Below, in pieces: positions 47,567-60,500 of a DNA stretch of 64,000 nucleotides. The position numbers were made by a program, and so were the translations under genes. How positions within the stretch are numbered: the stretch's first letter is position 1; each line of letters starts with the position of its first letter. The notes under the pieces were generated by a model. It made no database searches. It saw only the letters and a list, made by a program, of their open reading frames with translations, and was not told the origin of the DNA. This DNA is from Aptenodytes patagonicus (lineage: Eukaryota > Chordata > Aves > Sphenisciformes > Spheniscidae): NCBI RefSeq assembly GCF_965638725.1, contig NW_027472016.1, positions 434,001 through 498,000 on the forward strand, read 5' to 3'.

Positions 47567-48547
47567 CTAAGATAAATTCTGGGAAATGTGCAGAGAAGGG
47601 GAGGCAGGGTATTGCCAGTGAAACAGTGTCCATTGTGCCAGTTTCCATAGGGCGTCCTTGAGCTCCTGATTCCTCATGCTGTAAATGAGGGAGTTCACTG
47701 CTGGAGGCACCACCGAGTACAGAAATGACACCACCAGGTCCAGGGATGGGGAAGCAATGGAGGGGGGCTTCAGGAGGGCAAATATGCCAGTGCTGACAAA
47801 TAGGGAGACCACGGCCAGGTGAGGAAGACGCATGGAAAAGGCTTTATGCTGTCCCAGCTCGGAGGGGATCCTCAGCACGGCCCTGAAGATCTGCACGTAG
47901 GACAGCACAATGAAAACAAAACACCCAAATGCTAAACAGGCACTAAGCACAAGAAGCCCAACCTCCCTGAGGTAGTCTGACTCTGAGCAGGAGAGCTTGA
48001 GGATCTGGGGGATTTCACAGAAGAACTGGTCCAGGGCATTGCCTCGGCAGAATGGTAGTGAAAATGTATTGGCAGTTTGTAGCACAGCATTGAGAAACCC
48101 ACTGCCCCAGACAGCTGCTGCCACATGGACACAAGCTCTGCTGCGCAGGAGGGTCCCATAGTGCAGGGGTTTGCAGATGACAACATAGTGGTCGTAGGCC
48201 ATGACAGTAAGAAGAAAATACTCAGCTGATATAAAAAAGAAAAAGAAAAAGAGCTGGGCCACACACCCTGGGTAGGAAATGGCCCCATTCTCCCAGAGGG
48301 AATTGGCCATGGCTTTGGGGAGAGTGGTGGAGATGGAGCCCAGGTCAACGAAGGAGAGGTTGAGGAAGAAGAAGTACATGGGGGTGTGGAGGTGGTGGTC
48401 ACAGGCTATGGCTATGATGATGAGGCCATTGCCCAGGAATGCAGCCAGGTAGATGCCCAGGAAGAGCCAGAAGTGTAAAAGCTGCAACTCCCCTGTGTCT
48501 GCAAATGCCAGGAGGAGGAACTCGGTGATGGAGCTGCTGTTGGACAT
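47567..48547 (-). CDS. Olfactory receptor, family 14 (gamma-c) like
   Basis: Single-exon odorant-type GPCR of 326 aa from the Met at 48547, which starts MSNSSS with an N-glycosylation sequon, as is usual in this family. An upstream in-frame Met at 48592 would add 15 residues. Seen in order: LGNG in TM1, LHTPMYFF in TM2, the conserved Cys before TM3, MAYDHY after TM3, the KAFS stretch before TM6 and NSLIY in TM7. The ORF is intact, but key positions deviate: DRY is DHY, the NPLIY proline is Ser, and the usual FSTCLPHL is FSMRLPHL. The C-terminal tail is slightly long. It may be a receptor losing function, or one with altered coupling. Confidence 0.93.
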   Translation of the reverse strand: MSNSSSITEFLLLAFADTGELQLLHFWLFLGIYLAAFLGNGLIIIAIACDHHLHTPMYFFFLNLSFVDLGSISTTLPKAMANSLWENGAISYPGCVAQLFFFFFFISAEYFLLTVMAYDHYVVICKPLHYGTLLRSRACVHVAAAVWGSGFLNAVLQTANTFSLPFCRGNALDQFFCEIPQILKLSCSESDYLREVGLLVLSACLAFGCFVFIVLSYVQIFRAVLRIPSELGQHKAFSMRLPHLAVVSLFVSTGIFALLKPPSIASPSLDLVVSFLYSVVPPAVNSLIYSMRNQELKDALWKLAQWTLFHWQYPASPSLHISQNLS

Positions 48548-48592
48548 CTGATCCCTTTGTTCAGGAGGTACTGCCAAAGGAGGAAATCGCAC

Positions 48593-49613
48593 TCACAAGT
48601 TAGGACTGCTCTGCGAAAATCTCTTTCCCTTCCCTGCCCCCCAAACACATATTGTCTCTCCCTTTCCTTTCAGGACCTTCATACATCTCCCTGGCTGGTG
48701 TTCTGCTTTTACTAGCCAAATGTGCCGTTAGGAGCAGGGCTCTGCCCATGAGCTCCCAAGGAGTCATCCCAGCTCTACAGCAGCGGGCACCTGGGAAAGG
48801 GAGTGACAGCTTCTGAAATTCACTGTTTACCTCACGTGTTATCCACTTGTAATGAAGAGGAGCTGCTCAGCATCTTCCAGCAGGAGAACCCCAGGGAAAC
48901 TCCTGGACGTGCTAAAACTGTAGTGACCTGAGCAGAGACAGCTTACTCCTCAGCCCCACACACGGCACTGTCCAGAGACCCACAGGGTCAGACAGACTGA
49001 TGGACTTTGCTCCCGTGGACACAATTGCGTGGCAAGACCTGCTGCATTGGTGTGTGAGCTGCATCGGCACCCCCCTTGCTTCCAGAGAGTGTGAGGGGCA
49101 GAACAAAGGCAGCATGGGCAGGAGGGAAAGATGGAGAAATGCCCCAGTGCTGCTGCTGAGGGAGGACAGGGACAGACAAATGGCACTTGGGAGTTTCTCC
49201 TTCTTAGGATTTAGCTGCTAAGGAGGTGACTCAACCCAAGACCCTACAGCCTTGAGGGCAGAAGCTCTACTGGGTGGAAGAGGAGACCAGGGGCTGCTCT
49301 GGGGAAGGCATCTGCACTGCAAGGGATGGCAGGGAGGTGCCTGAATTCCCCTCCCATGGTGATTCTGGTAGCAGTTCTGCCTCAGCCCCTGCCCATGTCT
49401 CTGCTGCCTGGAGCTGTCCCTGCCAGGAGCTGTTTCCCTGTCCCCAAGCCTCCTCCCTGCCAGTGCTCACAGACCCCATCCCACCGGCCGTGTGCTCACC
49501 TCTGCCCTGCAGACACCTCCCAGCAGCAGGGCACTGCCCAGGGGCATCTCTGTGTGTACAGGCTATGATGGGATCATCAGCTCAACCCTGATGAGGCTGT
49601 AAAGGTGATCATA
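48593..49613. other. Upstream region of the olfactory receptor
   Basis: No recognisable repeat or coding exon. It would hold the receptor promoter and 5' non-coding exon, which cannot be placed from sequence. Confidence 0.35.
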
Positions 49614-50230
49614 AAATCACAGAATCATAGAATCATTAAGGTTGGAAAAGACCTCTAAGATCATCGAGTCCAACCGTCGACCCAACACCACCATGCCCAC
49701 TAAACCATGTCCCTAAGCGCTGCATCTACACGTCTTTTAAATACCTCCAGGGATGGGGACTCCACCACTTCCCTGGGCAGCCTGTTCCAGTGTTTAACCG
49801 CTCTTTCAGTAAAGAAATTTTTCCTCATGTCCAATCTAAACCTCCCCTGGTGCAACTTGAGGCCATTTCCTCTCGTCCTATCGCTAGTTACTTGGGAGAA
49901 GAGACCGACACCCACCTCGCTACAGCCTCCTTTCAGGGAGTTCTAGAGGGCGATGAGGTCTCCCCCTGAGCCTCCTTTTCTCCAGGATAAACAAGCCCAG
50001 TTCCCTCAGCCGCTCCTCACAGGACTTGCTCTCTAGACCCTTCACCAGCTCCGTTGCTCTCCTTTGGACGCGCTCCAGCACCTCAATGTCTTTCTGGTAG
50101 TGAGGGGCCCAAAACTGCACACAGTATTCGAGGTGCGGCCTCACCAGTGCAGAGTACAGGGGGACGATCACTTCCCTAGTCCTGCTGGTCACACTATTTC
50201 TGACACAAGCCAGGATGCTATTGGCCTCCC
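49614..50230 (-). mobile_element. CR1 LINE 3' portion, minus strand
   Basis: Starts with reversed octamers ATCATAGAATCAT and encodes, on the minus strand, [31 protein letters not shown] and [18 protein letters not shown], the C-terminal end of CR1 ORF2. It abuts the first RBBP6-like exon. Confidence 0.93.
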
Positions 50231-50238
50231 TTATCTAG

Positions 50239-52510
50239 GGAGGAGTTTTACAGAGAACAACGGAGACTTAGAGAGGAGTAAGTATTTGGCTCAGTGAAGT
50301 TGCGTTGTGTTTCAGTTTTGTATTTCGGTAGCGTATCGGACTGCAGTTACGCTAAAGTGCATCTGACATAAGCAAAAATGACACAGTGTTTCTTCCAATC
50401 TACTTTTTCCTTGCGGAGGGTAAGCATCCCAAACTAAAACAAGACAAATGTGATTCTCAAACTTTCCCTAAAACTTGTCGGAATTCTAAACTGGTTTTGC
50501 TTAAATAGGATGTTCACCTTTTGCATTTGCACGCAGTATCCATTTTCTCGTATTGGCCATGTTTTGTTTCTTGGTGTCTTTTTGTAATAAAGGCCAAACT
50601 ATAATTGTAATAAAGGTCAAACTTATTTTAACAGGGAAAAGAAAAAGTCCAAACTTGATGAGTTTACAAATGATTTTGCTAAGAAACTGGTGGAATATAA
50701 GAAGATTCAAAAGGAGCGTAGGCGTTCGTTTTCCAGGTAACTGCTTTACATGTCCGTAACGGAGAAGCAGATTGCCTCGAAGAATCAGGAGGAGTTCCAC
50801 TCCACCTCTCTATCGTTAGGTGGACTGGGGGATTCAAGGGATTAGCAGCGATGGGAGTTTCACATGTAGGTTACTAGCTCAAATATGGCGGAGATTACAG
50901 TTGACTGAGGCTAGAAACTGAGCAGGCGTAGTTGCTGGATTTTCTGCGTCTCCCTATTCTGATTGTAACCATTACCTCAAAGCACCTCGGAGAAGATATG
51001 TGAGAGAAATTGTCGTCTTTTCCTCTGTTGTTTCTCTCATGTGGATACAAGGAGAGATTTTAACCTGGACTGCAAACTGGTGGCTTTCGCTAGGATGTTG
51101 TTGAGATTGTTGAATTTGTCTTAGCAATTAAAAGATCAGACTTGTTTGTAAGGAAATCTTAAATCGGTGAAGGATTTTGAGAGGAGGAATGATGCTAATG
51201 AACATATGCGGACTAATGTGAAATGGTTCTTTAAAAACTAACCAAAGAAAAACTTGTGGAGAAAAAACTCAGGGTAGCTGAGCTGACCAAAAATCACTTG
51301 GTCAGGCGTCTGAATAGCTCTCTAGTAGTAATGCTGTCAGTATCTTTCCTGGAGTAATGGCATTGAGTCATATTACTAGAGGCTGAGTTTAGAAGCTTTT
51401 AGGTATGACTTTTCTTGAAATGCGGTCACTATCCTTGGTTAGAGCTAGAGGTACATGCAAACTTCTGCTAGGACAGCTGGCTAGAAGTCTTGATTAAATA
51501 GTCCGACTATACTATCGTTCTAGGTCAAGGTCACGTGGTTATCACCATTCAAGGTCAAGGTCACCACCACACAGAAGATACCATTCACGGTCAAGGTCTC
51601 CAGTATTTAGAGGCCAGTCTCCCACTAAACGGACTACACCTCAAGGGGAAGGAGAAAGGGAGTATTTTAACAGACACGCAGAAGTTCCACCGTATGATAT
51701 GAAAACTAACTATGGCAGATCTGTTGACTTGAGAGATCCATTTGAAAAGGACAGATATAGAGAATGGGAACGGAACTATAGAGAATGGTATGAAAAGTTC
51801 TACAAGGGCTATGCTGTTGGCGCTCAACCTCGACCTCCAGTAAACAGAGAACTCTTTTCCAGAGAGGTTTGGTCCACCTGGGACCAGATGAGAGAAGTCG
51901 CCACATGCTCGGGGACGTAGGGAGGATTATCCTGGTAGGCAGAGCCACCAAAATCGTAATATAGCTGGAAATTACCCTGAAAAACCTTCTGGAAGTGGCA
52001 TCAAAGACCCTACAAAAACAAAAGAGAAGGAGGTGGAAAATCCACTGGGAGATGACAAAGGAAATAAACATAAAAGACACCGGAAGAGAAGAAAAGGGGA
52101 TGAGAATGAAGGATTTCCCAGCGCTGGGTTGTTAGAAGGTGCGAGAAAACCAGGAGAGCCAGTTACAGCAGAAGATGTTAAAACGGACTCTCTGTTCATG
52201 CTCCCAAGCAGAGATGATGCCACCCCTGTGAGGGATGAGCCTATGGAAGCAGATTCTATTGCTTTCAAACCGGTGTCTGAAGAGGAGAAAAAAGAGAAGG
52301 ATAAGCCAAAAGCAAAAATTGACAAGACAAAGCAGAAAGTGGAAGTGGCTGTTCCTCCTAAGGAAGATGATATAAGAGAACCAGCTAAAGCTTCCCAAGA
52401 GAAGGTGGACGCCAATCGTGAAAAATCTCCTCGAAAGGAACCTCCTGTGAAAAAAGTGAAGGAGGAGTAGCCCAAGACAGACAGTGTTAAAACATCTTCC
52501 TCTTAAAAGG
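50239..52510 (+). pseudogene. RBBP6: Unprocessed RBBP6 fragment (pseudogene)
   Basis: RBBP6 is a RING-type ubiquitin ligase; only part of its middle and C-terminal region is here. Exon remnants: 50239-50277 (EEFYREQRRL), 50635-50736 (KKSKLDEFTNDFAKKLVEYK) and 51524 to about 52510 (HSRSRSP repeats, YFNRHAEVPPYDMK, DPFEKDRYREWERNYREW). Introns keep GT-AG ends and phases match, so this is a genomic duplicate rather than a retrocopy. The third exon has lost one base near 51862 (FSRE, where the parent gene reads FSPERFG), carries an in-frame TGA near 51893 in the restored reading, and has TAG at 52468 and TAA near 52505. N-terminal DWNN, zinc-knuckle and RING regions are absent. Confidence 0.88.
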
Positions 52511-53440
52511 GTGAGAATATTTTGATACTATCCTGTAAAGAGGATTTGCCAGCGTGGGAAGCTAGAACGGGAGTACCTGATCAGCCTCAACGTAACGTTG
52601 CAGGATTACTCATCTTCAAGACGCAAAGAAGAAGCATTCAGAAGCTGTTTACCCTTTTTCATATGTTTCATTAATTTTGTGTTGGAAACTAAGACAATTT
52701 TCACAGAAGAATTTAATTGGCTGTAAGTTATGGACATTTCAGGGGGGGGTGCGACAGCTGAAATAGAAGCATTTCTGGAACATGGGCAATTGCGTGGCTA
52801 TTTTTCTCTTTGTTTACAAGCATGTGTATAAACACAAATCACATGTTCATAAATAACGTTAACATTCTTTTAGCCTTGTGTGTTCCCGGGCATGTCTGTA
52901 TGGCATTTCTAAGTAGCATCTTACCACAAGCTAACACAGATGTCTAAAAAAAAAAAAACAAACAAAAAAGGAAAAATCCTGCAGTGGGAGGGAAGCCTTA
53001 GTGTTAGTTAGAACTAATTAAAGTAAATGAAAGACAAAGCAAAACCATTCCCTTCTTGCGTGCTCTGACTGTACCTGATTTGGGCTGTGGGTAGCCACAG
53101 GGAGGGTGGAAGCCTTGCGTCTCTCTTTACAAGTCCTCTCTCTCTCTCTCTCTCTCTCACTGTAAAAGCACTGCAGCCTCAGGTGCTTCTCGCATTGGAG
53201 ACACAAGGAGCTTTATTCTTAAAGCTAACTTAGGTCTTGGTCTAAAGTGTGGGGGGTTTGTTTGGTTTTGTTTAATACACATATTAATAATTATAATGAC
53301 AGTTCACAGTTTTTAGTATTTCGTATAAACCCAAGATGTTTCTGTTGACCCCATTGTGGGAAAATAACGGAAGATTGGCGAAGAGGACTGTAAACACGCT
53401 CAAGTGACTTGCAGCTGGGGTGTAGAAAAACACATATACC
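52511..53440. other. Non-coding DNA after the RBBP6 fragment
   Basis: No exon recognised. Similarity to RBBP6 coding sequence ends near 52510. Contains an A-rich run (52946-52970). Confidence 0.4.
53134..53158. repeat. CT microsatellite
   Basis: Uninterrupted CT dinucleotide run of about 24 bp. Confidence 0.95.
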
Positions 53441-53502
53441 ACACTAATTGTTGTTTAGCCTTGTGTGTTGGACAAGTAGAACACCTGTGTTTAGATAACA
53501 TA

Positions 53503-53850
53503 AGCCTGTGATGGACTTAGAGGCACCCTAGCGAACATGCTTGAGATTCCTGCCCTGCTACGGGAAAGATCAAAGCGCAGTGGTAAACTACGCCTGCGCG
53601 AATCCCTGGTAAACAGGCGAAAACAGCAGGTTCGGCCATCCTCTAGCATGGACCGAGCTCCGCGGTGCCTGCGTCCCCGCTTGTGTGCCTCTGCCCGGGT
53701 GCTGCTTCGGGGATACCCCCATTGGCGAGGTAATGAAAATAAATTTACCCTTTGCATTTCAGCCGTGGTTTTGTGGTTGTTCCTGCGTCCTGCCTGTGCC
53801 GGCTCACCCAGACAGTTTACCCTACTCTGCAGGCCTGCAGAGCACATGTA
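53503..53850 (+). mobile_element. Possible solo LTR
   Basis: A CpG-rich block in AT-rich surroundings, beginning near TGTGATGGACTTAGAGGC. It has an AATAAA hexamer near 53737 followed by TTTCAGCCGTGG. Layout resembles the U3-R-U5 of an avian endogenous retrovirus LTR. Ends and family are uncertain; no internal viral genes are present. It could instead be a small CpG-rich promoter. Confidence 0.35.
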
Positions 53851-54590
53851 GTCTTATTTCCCCCCATCTACATTGCAAGAAGGAACCAAGCGTAGGGTGC
53901 AAGATGCCATGTAACAGAACACAAGTCTGACAGAGCAGATGAGAAACTGGCTTAGCTGTAACTCAAGTCTGAAACGGATTAAAAGAAAAAAAAAAAAGCC
54001 CAACAAAGAGAGAAAGCCAGGATTTCAAAGACCTGACTCACTGTCCTGATATTGCTCGTTTTTATCAGTTGTCAGTATTTGTGCAAAGCTTGCGGCTGGA
54101 GATTGGAACATTCTTGCTAGCCCTGATTTTAAGGCTGCAGTGTAATACTTAGTATGCAATTAAAGCAAAACCAGCCAAGGTGCTCTCGGGAACAGCAGTA
54201 ATGTGCATTACATAGCGACATTATCCCATGCCGAACAAGGATGGGGCAAGACAGAACTCCCTTTGGGAAACGCACTCAAATCATGTTGAAAATGCTGAAT
54301 TCAAGACCCCACTGCATTAGCTACTGGTGTCACTCAAGACTGAACAGCTATCACCTGCCTTTGTGAACAAGAAAAATGAAGTCGATTGGACAGACACAGC
54401 GCACCACAGAAGAGGAAAAGTGCTTTAGGTCGAACCTCAGCAAGACAGAAGACATTTAAAACAGTTTCTTCAGCGATGCTTGTTACCAGAGAGAGCCGCA
54501 GGAGTTTAACCACGTCTAGTGGAGAACAAACGCCCCGTGGGTCCAAGCGTGCTGGTATCAAGAAGGAAAGGTGGGCTGTAGTGGTTTAAT
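53851..54590. other. Non-coding DNA
   Basis: AT-rich, with an A run near 53985. Nothing recognised. Confidence 0.35.
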
Positions 54591-57500
54591 GTCCTTTATT
54601 AAGTTAAAAAAGGGAAGCCTAGCAAGGCAGAGCAAAGCTTCAAGTCACCAGTGCCTGGGGAACCACTTCACCAAGGAAGTGACGCCAAGCACACTCTGAC
54701 CTACACCCTGGTGGAAGTTCCAGCTCTTCTGACAAGAGGATGCTGCTGCAATACCGCTTGTGGGGTCAGGCAGCACAGGGAGCTGTGCTGGGAACTAACA
54801 GAGCGACAGCCGGCTGACAAGGCAGCAGATGGTCGAGCCAGGTGTACGGAACGGCTGCCTGGATGGGAAGCTCTGCTGCATGAGCCTGTGCTGACCCGGC
54901 CCTCTTCCAGCCTGGAGGGATGCCAAAGGCACAGTGGCACAGAGCTGCTGGCTGGCTCCCTCTGGGCTGCAGGCCCCACACAACAGGGCTTTCACAGCAG
55001 GAAAAAAAACCAAAGCTCATTCTGCTAATTTTCTGCACTCTCTGTTCTGTCTCAAACATATGTGCTAAGGCTGTACAGGCTGACGTGTGTGTGGGAGAGC
55101 TGAGGGAGGATCAGCAGCAGGCAGTTAGCTCTGCCAGCCACAGGAGACGGGGCTCCTTCACCCATCAGCTAGCGTTGAGGCTGGTGTATACGCTCATCAG
55201 GGCCATGGCTCAGGCACCCTCGCCCATGCAGGACCTGACAGGAGGGCTGGCTGGGCTACCCCTGTTTCATGGGGACAGCAGGCAAGGACTCCGAGATTTC
55301 AAACAAAAGCCACTTGTCAACATTCAGTCCAGAGAAAATCCAAAGGCTTGCTGTTGGGCAGCAGACCTTGGATGTGATTTCCTAGAGAAAGCTGAAAACT
55401 ACTGTTACAGCTTATTTGCTACTGTTATACAGCCATCTATAAGCGTAAAGTCAGTCCTTTTCTCCCGCTCACCTTTCTCTATTGGCTGTGTGCTACTTTG
55501 CTCTTCCTTTTCCCAGCACTGCAGCAGTTGCCACACGGTGTAACCACCTGCTAATCCCCGGCTCGTCCACTGTGCTCACTGAGGGCAGCAGGGATTTCCT
55601 CCTGGGAATACTCGGTGTGGCCAACAGCAACTGCCTGGGGAAGCAGCAGGCAAGAAAATGAACCCACCATACATAACGAACCATAACTCCATTTCCTCTA
55701 CATTTCTGGGCATCTGCTCCCTCTGCTCTCACAACGTTCCTTATTTTAAAGGGCCTGATCAAATAGAGGACACTTCAACATTATCGTAAGAAAACCAGGA
55801 CAAACAGATTCGTCTGTGCGTTTCTGTATCTCTCAGGAGGAAGATGCTGTATTTTTAGGTCACGATCTTTGCAACATTACGGCATGCAACCTCCAGGCAT
55901 CTGAACGCTTCGAACTGAGCCAAAAAAGCCCCTGAGCTAAGACCGAGAGGAATGCCACAAAGAAGCATCCGTTTTAAGCTGATGCTTTATTTCTAGTCCT
56001 AGAGGCCACAGACAAAAAAAAATTGTAGACAATCCCTTTCCCAAATAAAAGCACACTATGCTTTCCTCTCCTTGCCTTCCCAAAACAAAAGCTTCAGTGA
56101 AGTGCTTACTGTATACGTGAGCATTCCTCACAGCACAGGGCAGACATAATGGCTATGCCTGTTGCTCCTTTTTCCATACAAGCGGATTCGTGACTCACTG
56201 CAGACTGCTGACTTCTGTGTGGTGGGATGTTTCGGCACGTTTGCCATTGGAAAGAAGAAAAAAAAGGATCGGCCACAGCTCCAGCAAATGTCGGAGCAGG
56301 CCATCTGCACAGACTCAGTGTAGCTGTATTTGTCAGCCAGTTTGTGACATTATTATTCCATATGCACACTCCCAGTTCAAAATGCTTGGGGTAGAATTTG
56401 CCAAAGTGTTACGGCTTGTTCAGTTCTGCTCCCACTGAAGACAGATCCCCATTAATTTCAGCGGGAGGAGAATCTGGACAATTTGGAAAGCTTTGGGGAA
56501 AAAAATGCCTCTCATTTAAGAAAGTTCAACTTTTCCCTTATTATACATGTGGATTTGAAACAGCTCTCACGTTCCAGGGTTCTTCAGGTGTTTTTATACA
56601 AAAAGAACTGGCTGAAGTGAGGACTGGACATGACAAGCACAATGGAAGGAGTCAGTGGGCACTGACCCACTGATTTTCCACTTAGGAGATGGAAAACATC
56701 CTGACAATCCTGGCGTTTGGGTTAGGTAGCAGATCAGGCCTCTTGTAGGTATAGGTTAATGACATTTAACACAAAATCAACCTGGCGTCGTTTACTCCAA
56801 AATAAAACATATTAAAGCATACAGCCCTAGTTGGGGGGGGGGAACCCCCAAAACCAACAAACAAAAACATTTCTCCAGTTTTATTCACCTAACATCTTGG
56901 GGAAGTTTTAGCGTGCAGCACCCCAACCTATTTTCCAACGTTTCAATGTAATTTAGTAGGCATTGACCTGTAGACTGGAAAAGTGAAGTACTTGTCTGAG
57001 AGCTGAGAACGCCTGGGACGTTTATGATCCTGCACATGCTCATGCAGAAAAAGCAGGGAATGCTTTTAAAGAGTGTTTGCAAAACCCACCCCTGGTGATT
57101 ATTATTACCTGTTGTTTGGAAACATCCAGAGGCCCCCACCACTAGCAGGCACCACTTGTGCTGGCCATCTCTTCTAATTACCTTACAGACAGAGACAACC
57201 CCAAGGAAGAGCAAAGCAGCAGAAACAACTCCACACAACACGGTAACGCAGAGCACAGCAGAGCAAAGTTAAGGTCTCCTACATCCCAACACAGCCACAC
57301 CCATAAGACTGCATTGACCCTTCACGGTTCACGCTCATCACATTGCAAGAATAAGATGTTACTTTTGTTTAATTCTGATGGTGTAAAAAACCATGATAAT
57401 TCAAAAAACCCAGAACCATTCCAAACCAAGCTCTATCATTTTGCACAACATGCCATTCTCATTTCCTGCAATACTTGCAGGCACCTAGTTTGCAGACCTT

Positions 57501-60500
57501 AGGCTTAACACCTTTGGAGGTCAGTATTCTCTAACTGTCTTTGGACTCGTCACAGTTCACAGGCAAGCCAACAGCATGACGAGGCTGAATGGCCTGTCAG
57601 TACACCACACATTAAACTGAGGATTCAGCTTAATGAATGCTTGGCTCAGCTGGAACCGTCTCCCTGCTAAGCTAGTAAGCTTGCTTGTATGCAGTTTGGT
57701 TCAGGTTGTTTCAAATCCACAACTCGCATCCTAATTTTAAGCATCCTAACAAAATAAAACAAATTAAAATCGACCCATTGCCATGGAGTATTTACTCTTT
57801 AGCAATCTTTCTTTTCCAAAAGAAGAATGGTTTGTCAAGAAGTTTTTCAGCTACCTCTTGAGAGCTGAACCTCACTCTCCAGGGAGCTGGAAGGACTGAC
57901 ACATGTTGACAGCTTGCCCAGCTGACTTGAGTGAATTCAACATTTGCTGAAATTAGGAGCAGGTATCACTAGCTCCGTCTGGACTTAGTTTGGGGCTGCG
58001 GTTAGATGTTTGCTACAGAAACAGCAGTGTCACTATCGGATATCCCTGCCCTGGGGCTGCTTGTTGCAACCCCACAGCTCAGCTGGTGGAAAAGTTTGTG
58101 TGACTGTTCACCATCTGCTTCAGTGCAGTCGGCTGGCTTCGTTTAAAGAGCCCGGATTGTCAGCCAGAGGCAAACGGTCCATGGCCTCCTCCCCGGGGCT
58201 GTGCCCAAACTACTTCTATCAGGCTTCTAACCTGCCTGCAGTTATGTCTCTGACCTTCCCTTGAGACATGGCCAAATACGCTCCAAAGCTTTTTAAGTGA
58301 GGCAAACAAGGATAAAAAGTAAGCTCCCGCGTATGAACCTAGCCAAAAGCAGAATGCAGTTCTGGGCTACCTGACTTGAGGTAGCATCCTAGCTTGCCAT
58401 TCCCAAACAACGTAGGGCCTGCAACATTTGTAGACCTACAGACGCTTGAACAGGTAAATACTCTAGCAAGAAATCCAAGGAGCTGCTATTACAACTTCAT
58501 CTGCCAGATCACGGTAGACGAGGAGATCTTGTTCCCAAAGGACGTTGCTTCGCTAACCACCATATTATCATACTGTAAAGCAATTCATTCATGCTCATTG
58601 AAGAAGTTCTGCCAACTATAGAGCATAAAACAATGAAAGGCATTTGAAGTCAGAACTCACTTGGTATTAGCACAAGTCTAATTTTGCAAAAGTGACTGTT
58701 CCTCATCTAATTATAGAAATACAAAAGTCAATACCAAAATTGGCATGCACTAGAAAAGAACAGCTGCTCAATCCTGCTTACTGTAATGCAATTATTATTT
58801 GTGAAGCATTCAAAAGGCACAGATCTAATCCAGGGTCACCTGGCTAAAACAGCCGCATTAGATCTGAGAACCCATCAGTCAGGGGAACTACCATCGTAGC
58901 AGAAAAGGAAACCAGCTTCCCATTGTGAACTGTGCATAATGAGGATTCTTTGGAGCATCCTTTTGTCTTGTAGAATTACTGGTACGTCCTTCCTTCATTT
59001 TGTGATGCTTCTGTACTGTATGTATGCATCAGTATATCTGCCACAGTCTAAAAATAGTTTTCCCTACCATATTCTCACTTCTCTACCACCCCTGTGTCAC
59101 AGGTTGGTTGTATATAAAACAGCCAAATGTGTCATGAGTTTCCCCCTCCGAGAGCCTCAGCAACGGAGCTGGGTATGGAACTGGTTTTCCTGTCCTCTAA
59201 CCCTTTTTTATCACGTCAGGACATTTTTGCTCCAAACTTATGATAGAGAGTTTAAATCTTGATGAAAAATTCTTGTTTGCTACGGAAAACCGGAACTTGA
59301 CAAAAGTTGGCATGACTGTGGGAGGGATGGCCCTTACGCACTGGACCATCACAAGAAACAGGACGTTTCTCTCTGTGCTCTGAAGCAGCACTTCAAACAA
59401 ATTGCGTTCTGAAAGCTTTGCTACACAGAATGATACTTCATTTTCTCTCTGTGATCACTCTTAACATGACTTACCTATATTAACAGGAGCATTACACAGG
59501 GAATCTTCCCGGCATCTTAGTTCAGGAAAGCAAACCATGCTAAAGGACAGCCCTGAAAAATGCGCTGAAGCCCTACGGAAACTGATGCGACGTGACGATG
59601 GCTAAGTGCTGGAATAAGGCTGGCGGGTTCTACTGCTCTAATAGAACAAGACTCCAACTGATCTCAGTGGTGTTCCCAGGATCCTTTCAGTGCCTTTTAT
59701 ATAACCTGGAAACCCACTGCTAGACTGATTTTCAGAATACCCTAAATGCAACGGAACAATACAGGATCCCTCACTCTTGCCACGGACAAGTTACTTGAAA
59801 TCTCACATCCATACCCCCTCAACTCCCAAATGTCCCCATATACAATGCTTTCCTCCATTTTCCAAATGGCCCTGAAGGAGGGGAAAAGAAAAAAGTTAAC
59901 TGAATCTCAGGAACCGAGATTATGTTCTTTTACTTGAATGTGCAAAATCATTTGGAAGGTAGTAAAGAAGCCTCCCAAATCTCTTCTCGTGTCACAGACT
60001 TCTTTTGCAAAGAACGGCAAAGCAGCAGTGGTTGCCATGCTTATCTCCTCCTGGAGATAACATTAATGGAAACCAAAACTCTCATCCTGTCTGAGCAACA
60101 GTGATATTCAAAACAAGAGCTGTAGCAAGGTCCTCAAACTGCCACGTTCCTGCAGCACTGACCTGGGAGATCCTCTCGGTTTTGCATCACCTGTAAGCTA
60201 CGCTGACACTGCTACAGGGGGTCATCCTGCACAGCACCAAGCAGTTGCCCTTGGGAAGACATGCTTTCTTCTTCTCACTCTCCCTCTCAAAGCCCCCAAG
60301 CTGAATTCCCAGTGCTGTTTTGTTTTCAAAACAAATGTCAACCAAACAGTCACCTACAGCAAACCCCGAGGGAAGAGGCTTGCTTTGAACCAGACATCAG
60401 GAGTTTCCCTATCCCGCAGCTCAGTCCATGGGCCATGTGGTCAGTATGGATGCATCCTCCAGATCGCTGCGTTCTCTTTAGGACAATTTTAGATTTCTCC

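Noticed and set aside
50239..52510. Functional short RBBP6-like gene
   Set aside because: A one-base deletion and at least three stop codons interrupt the alignment, and the RING and zinc-knuckle exons are absent.
54386..54589. 67-codon basic ORF
   Set aside because: No family similarity or context; likely random.
56885..57256. 123-codon minus-strand ORF with a hydrophobic start
   Set aside because: No recognisable domain, no splice or promoter support, and length expected by chance in this composition.
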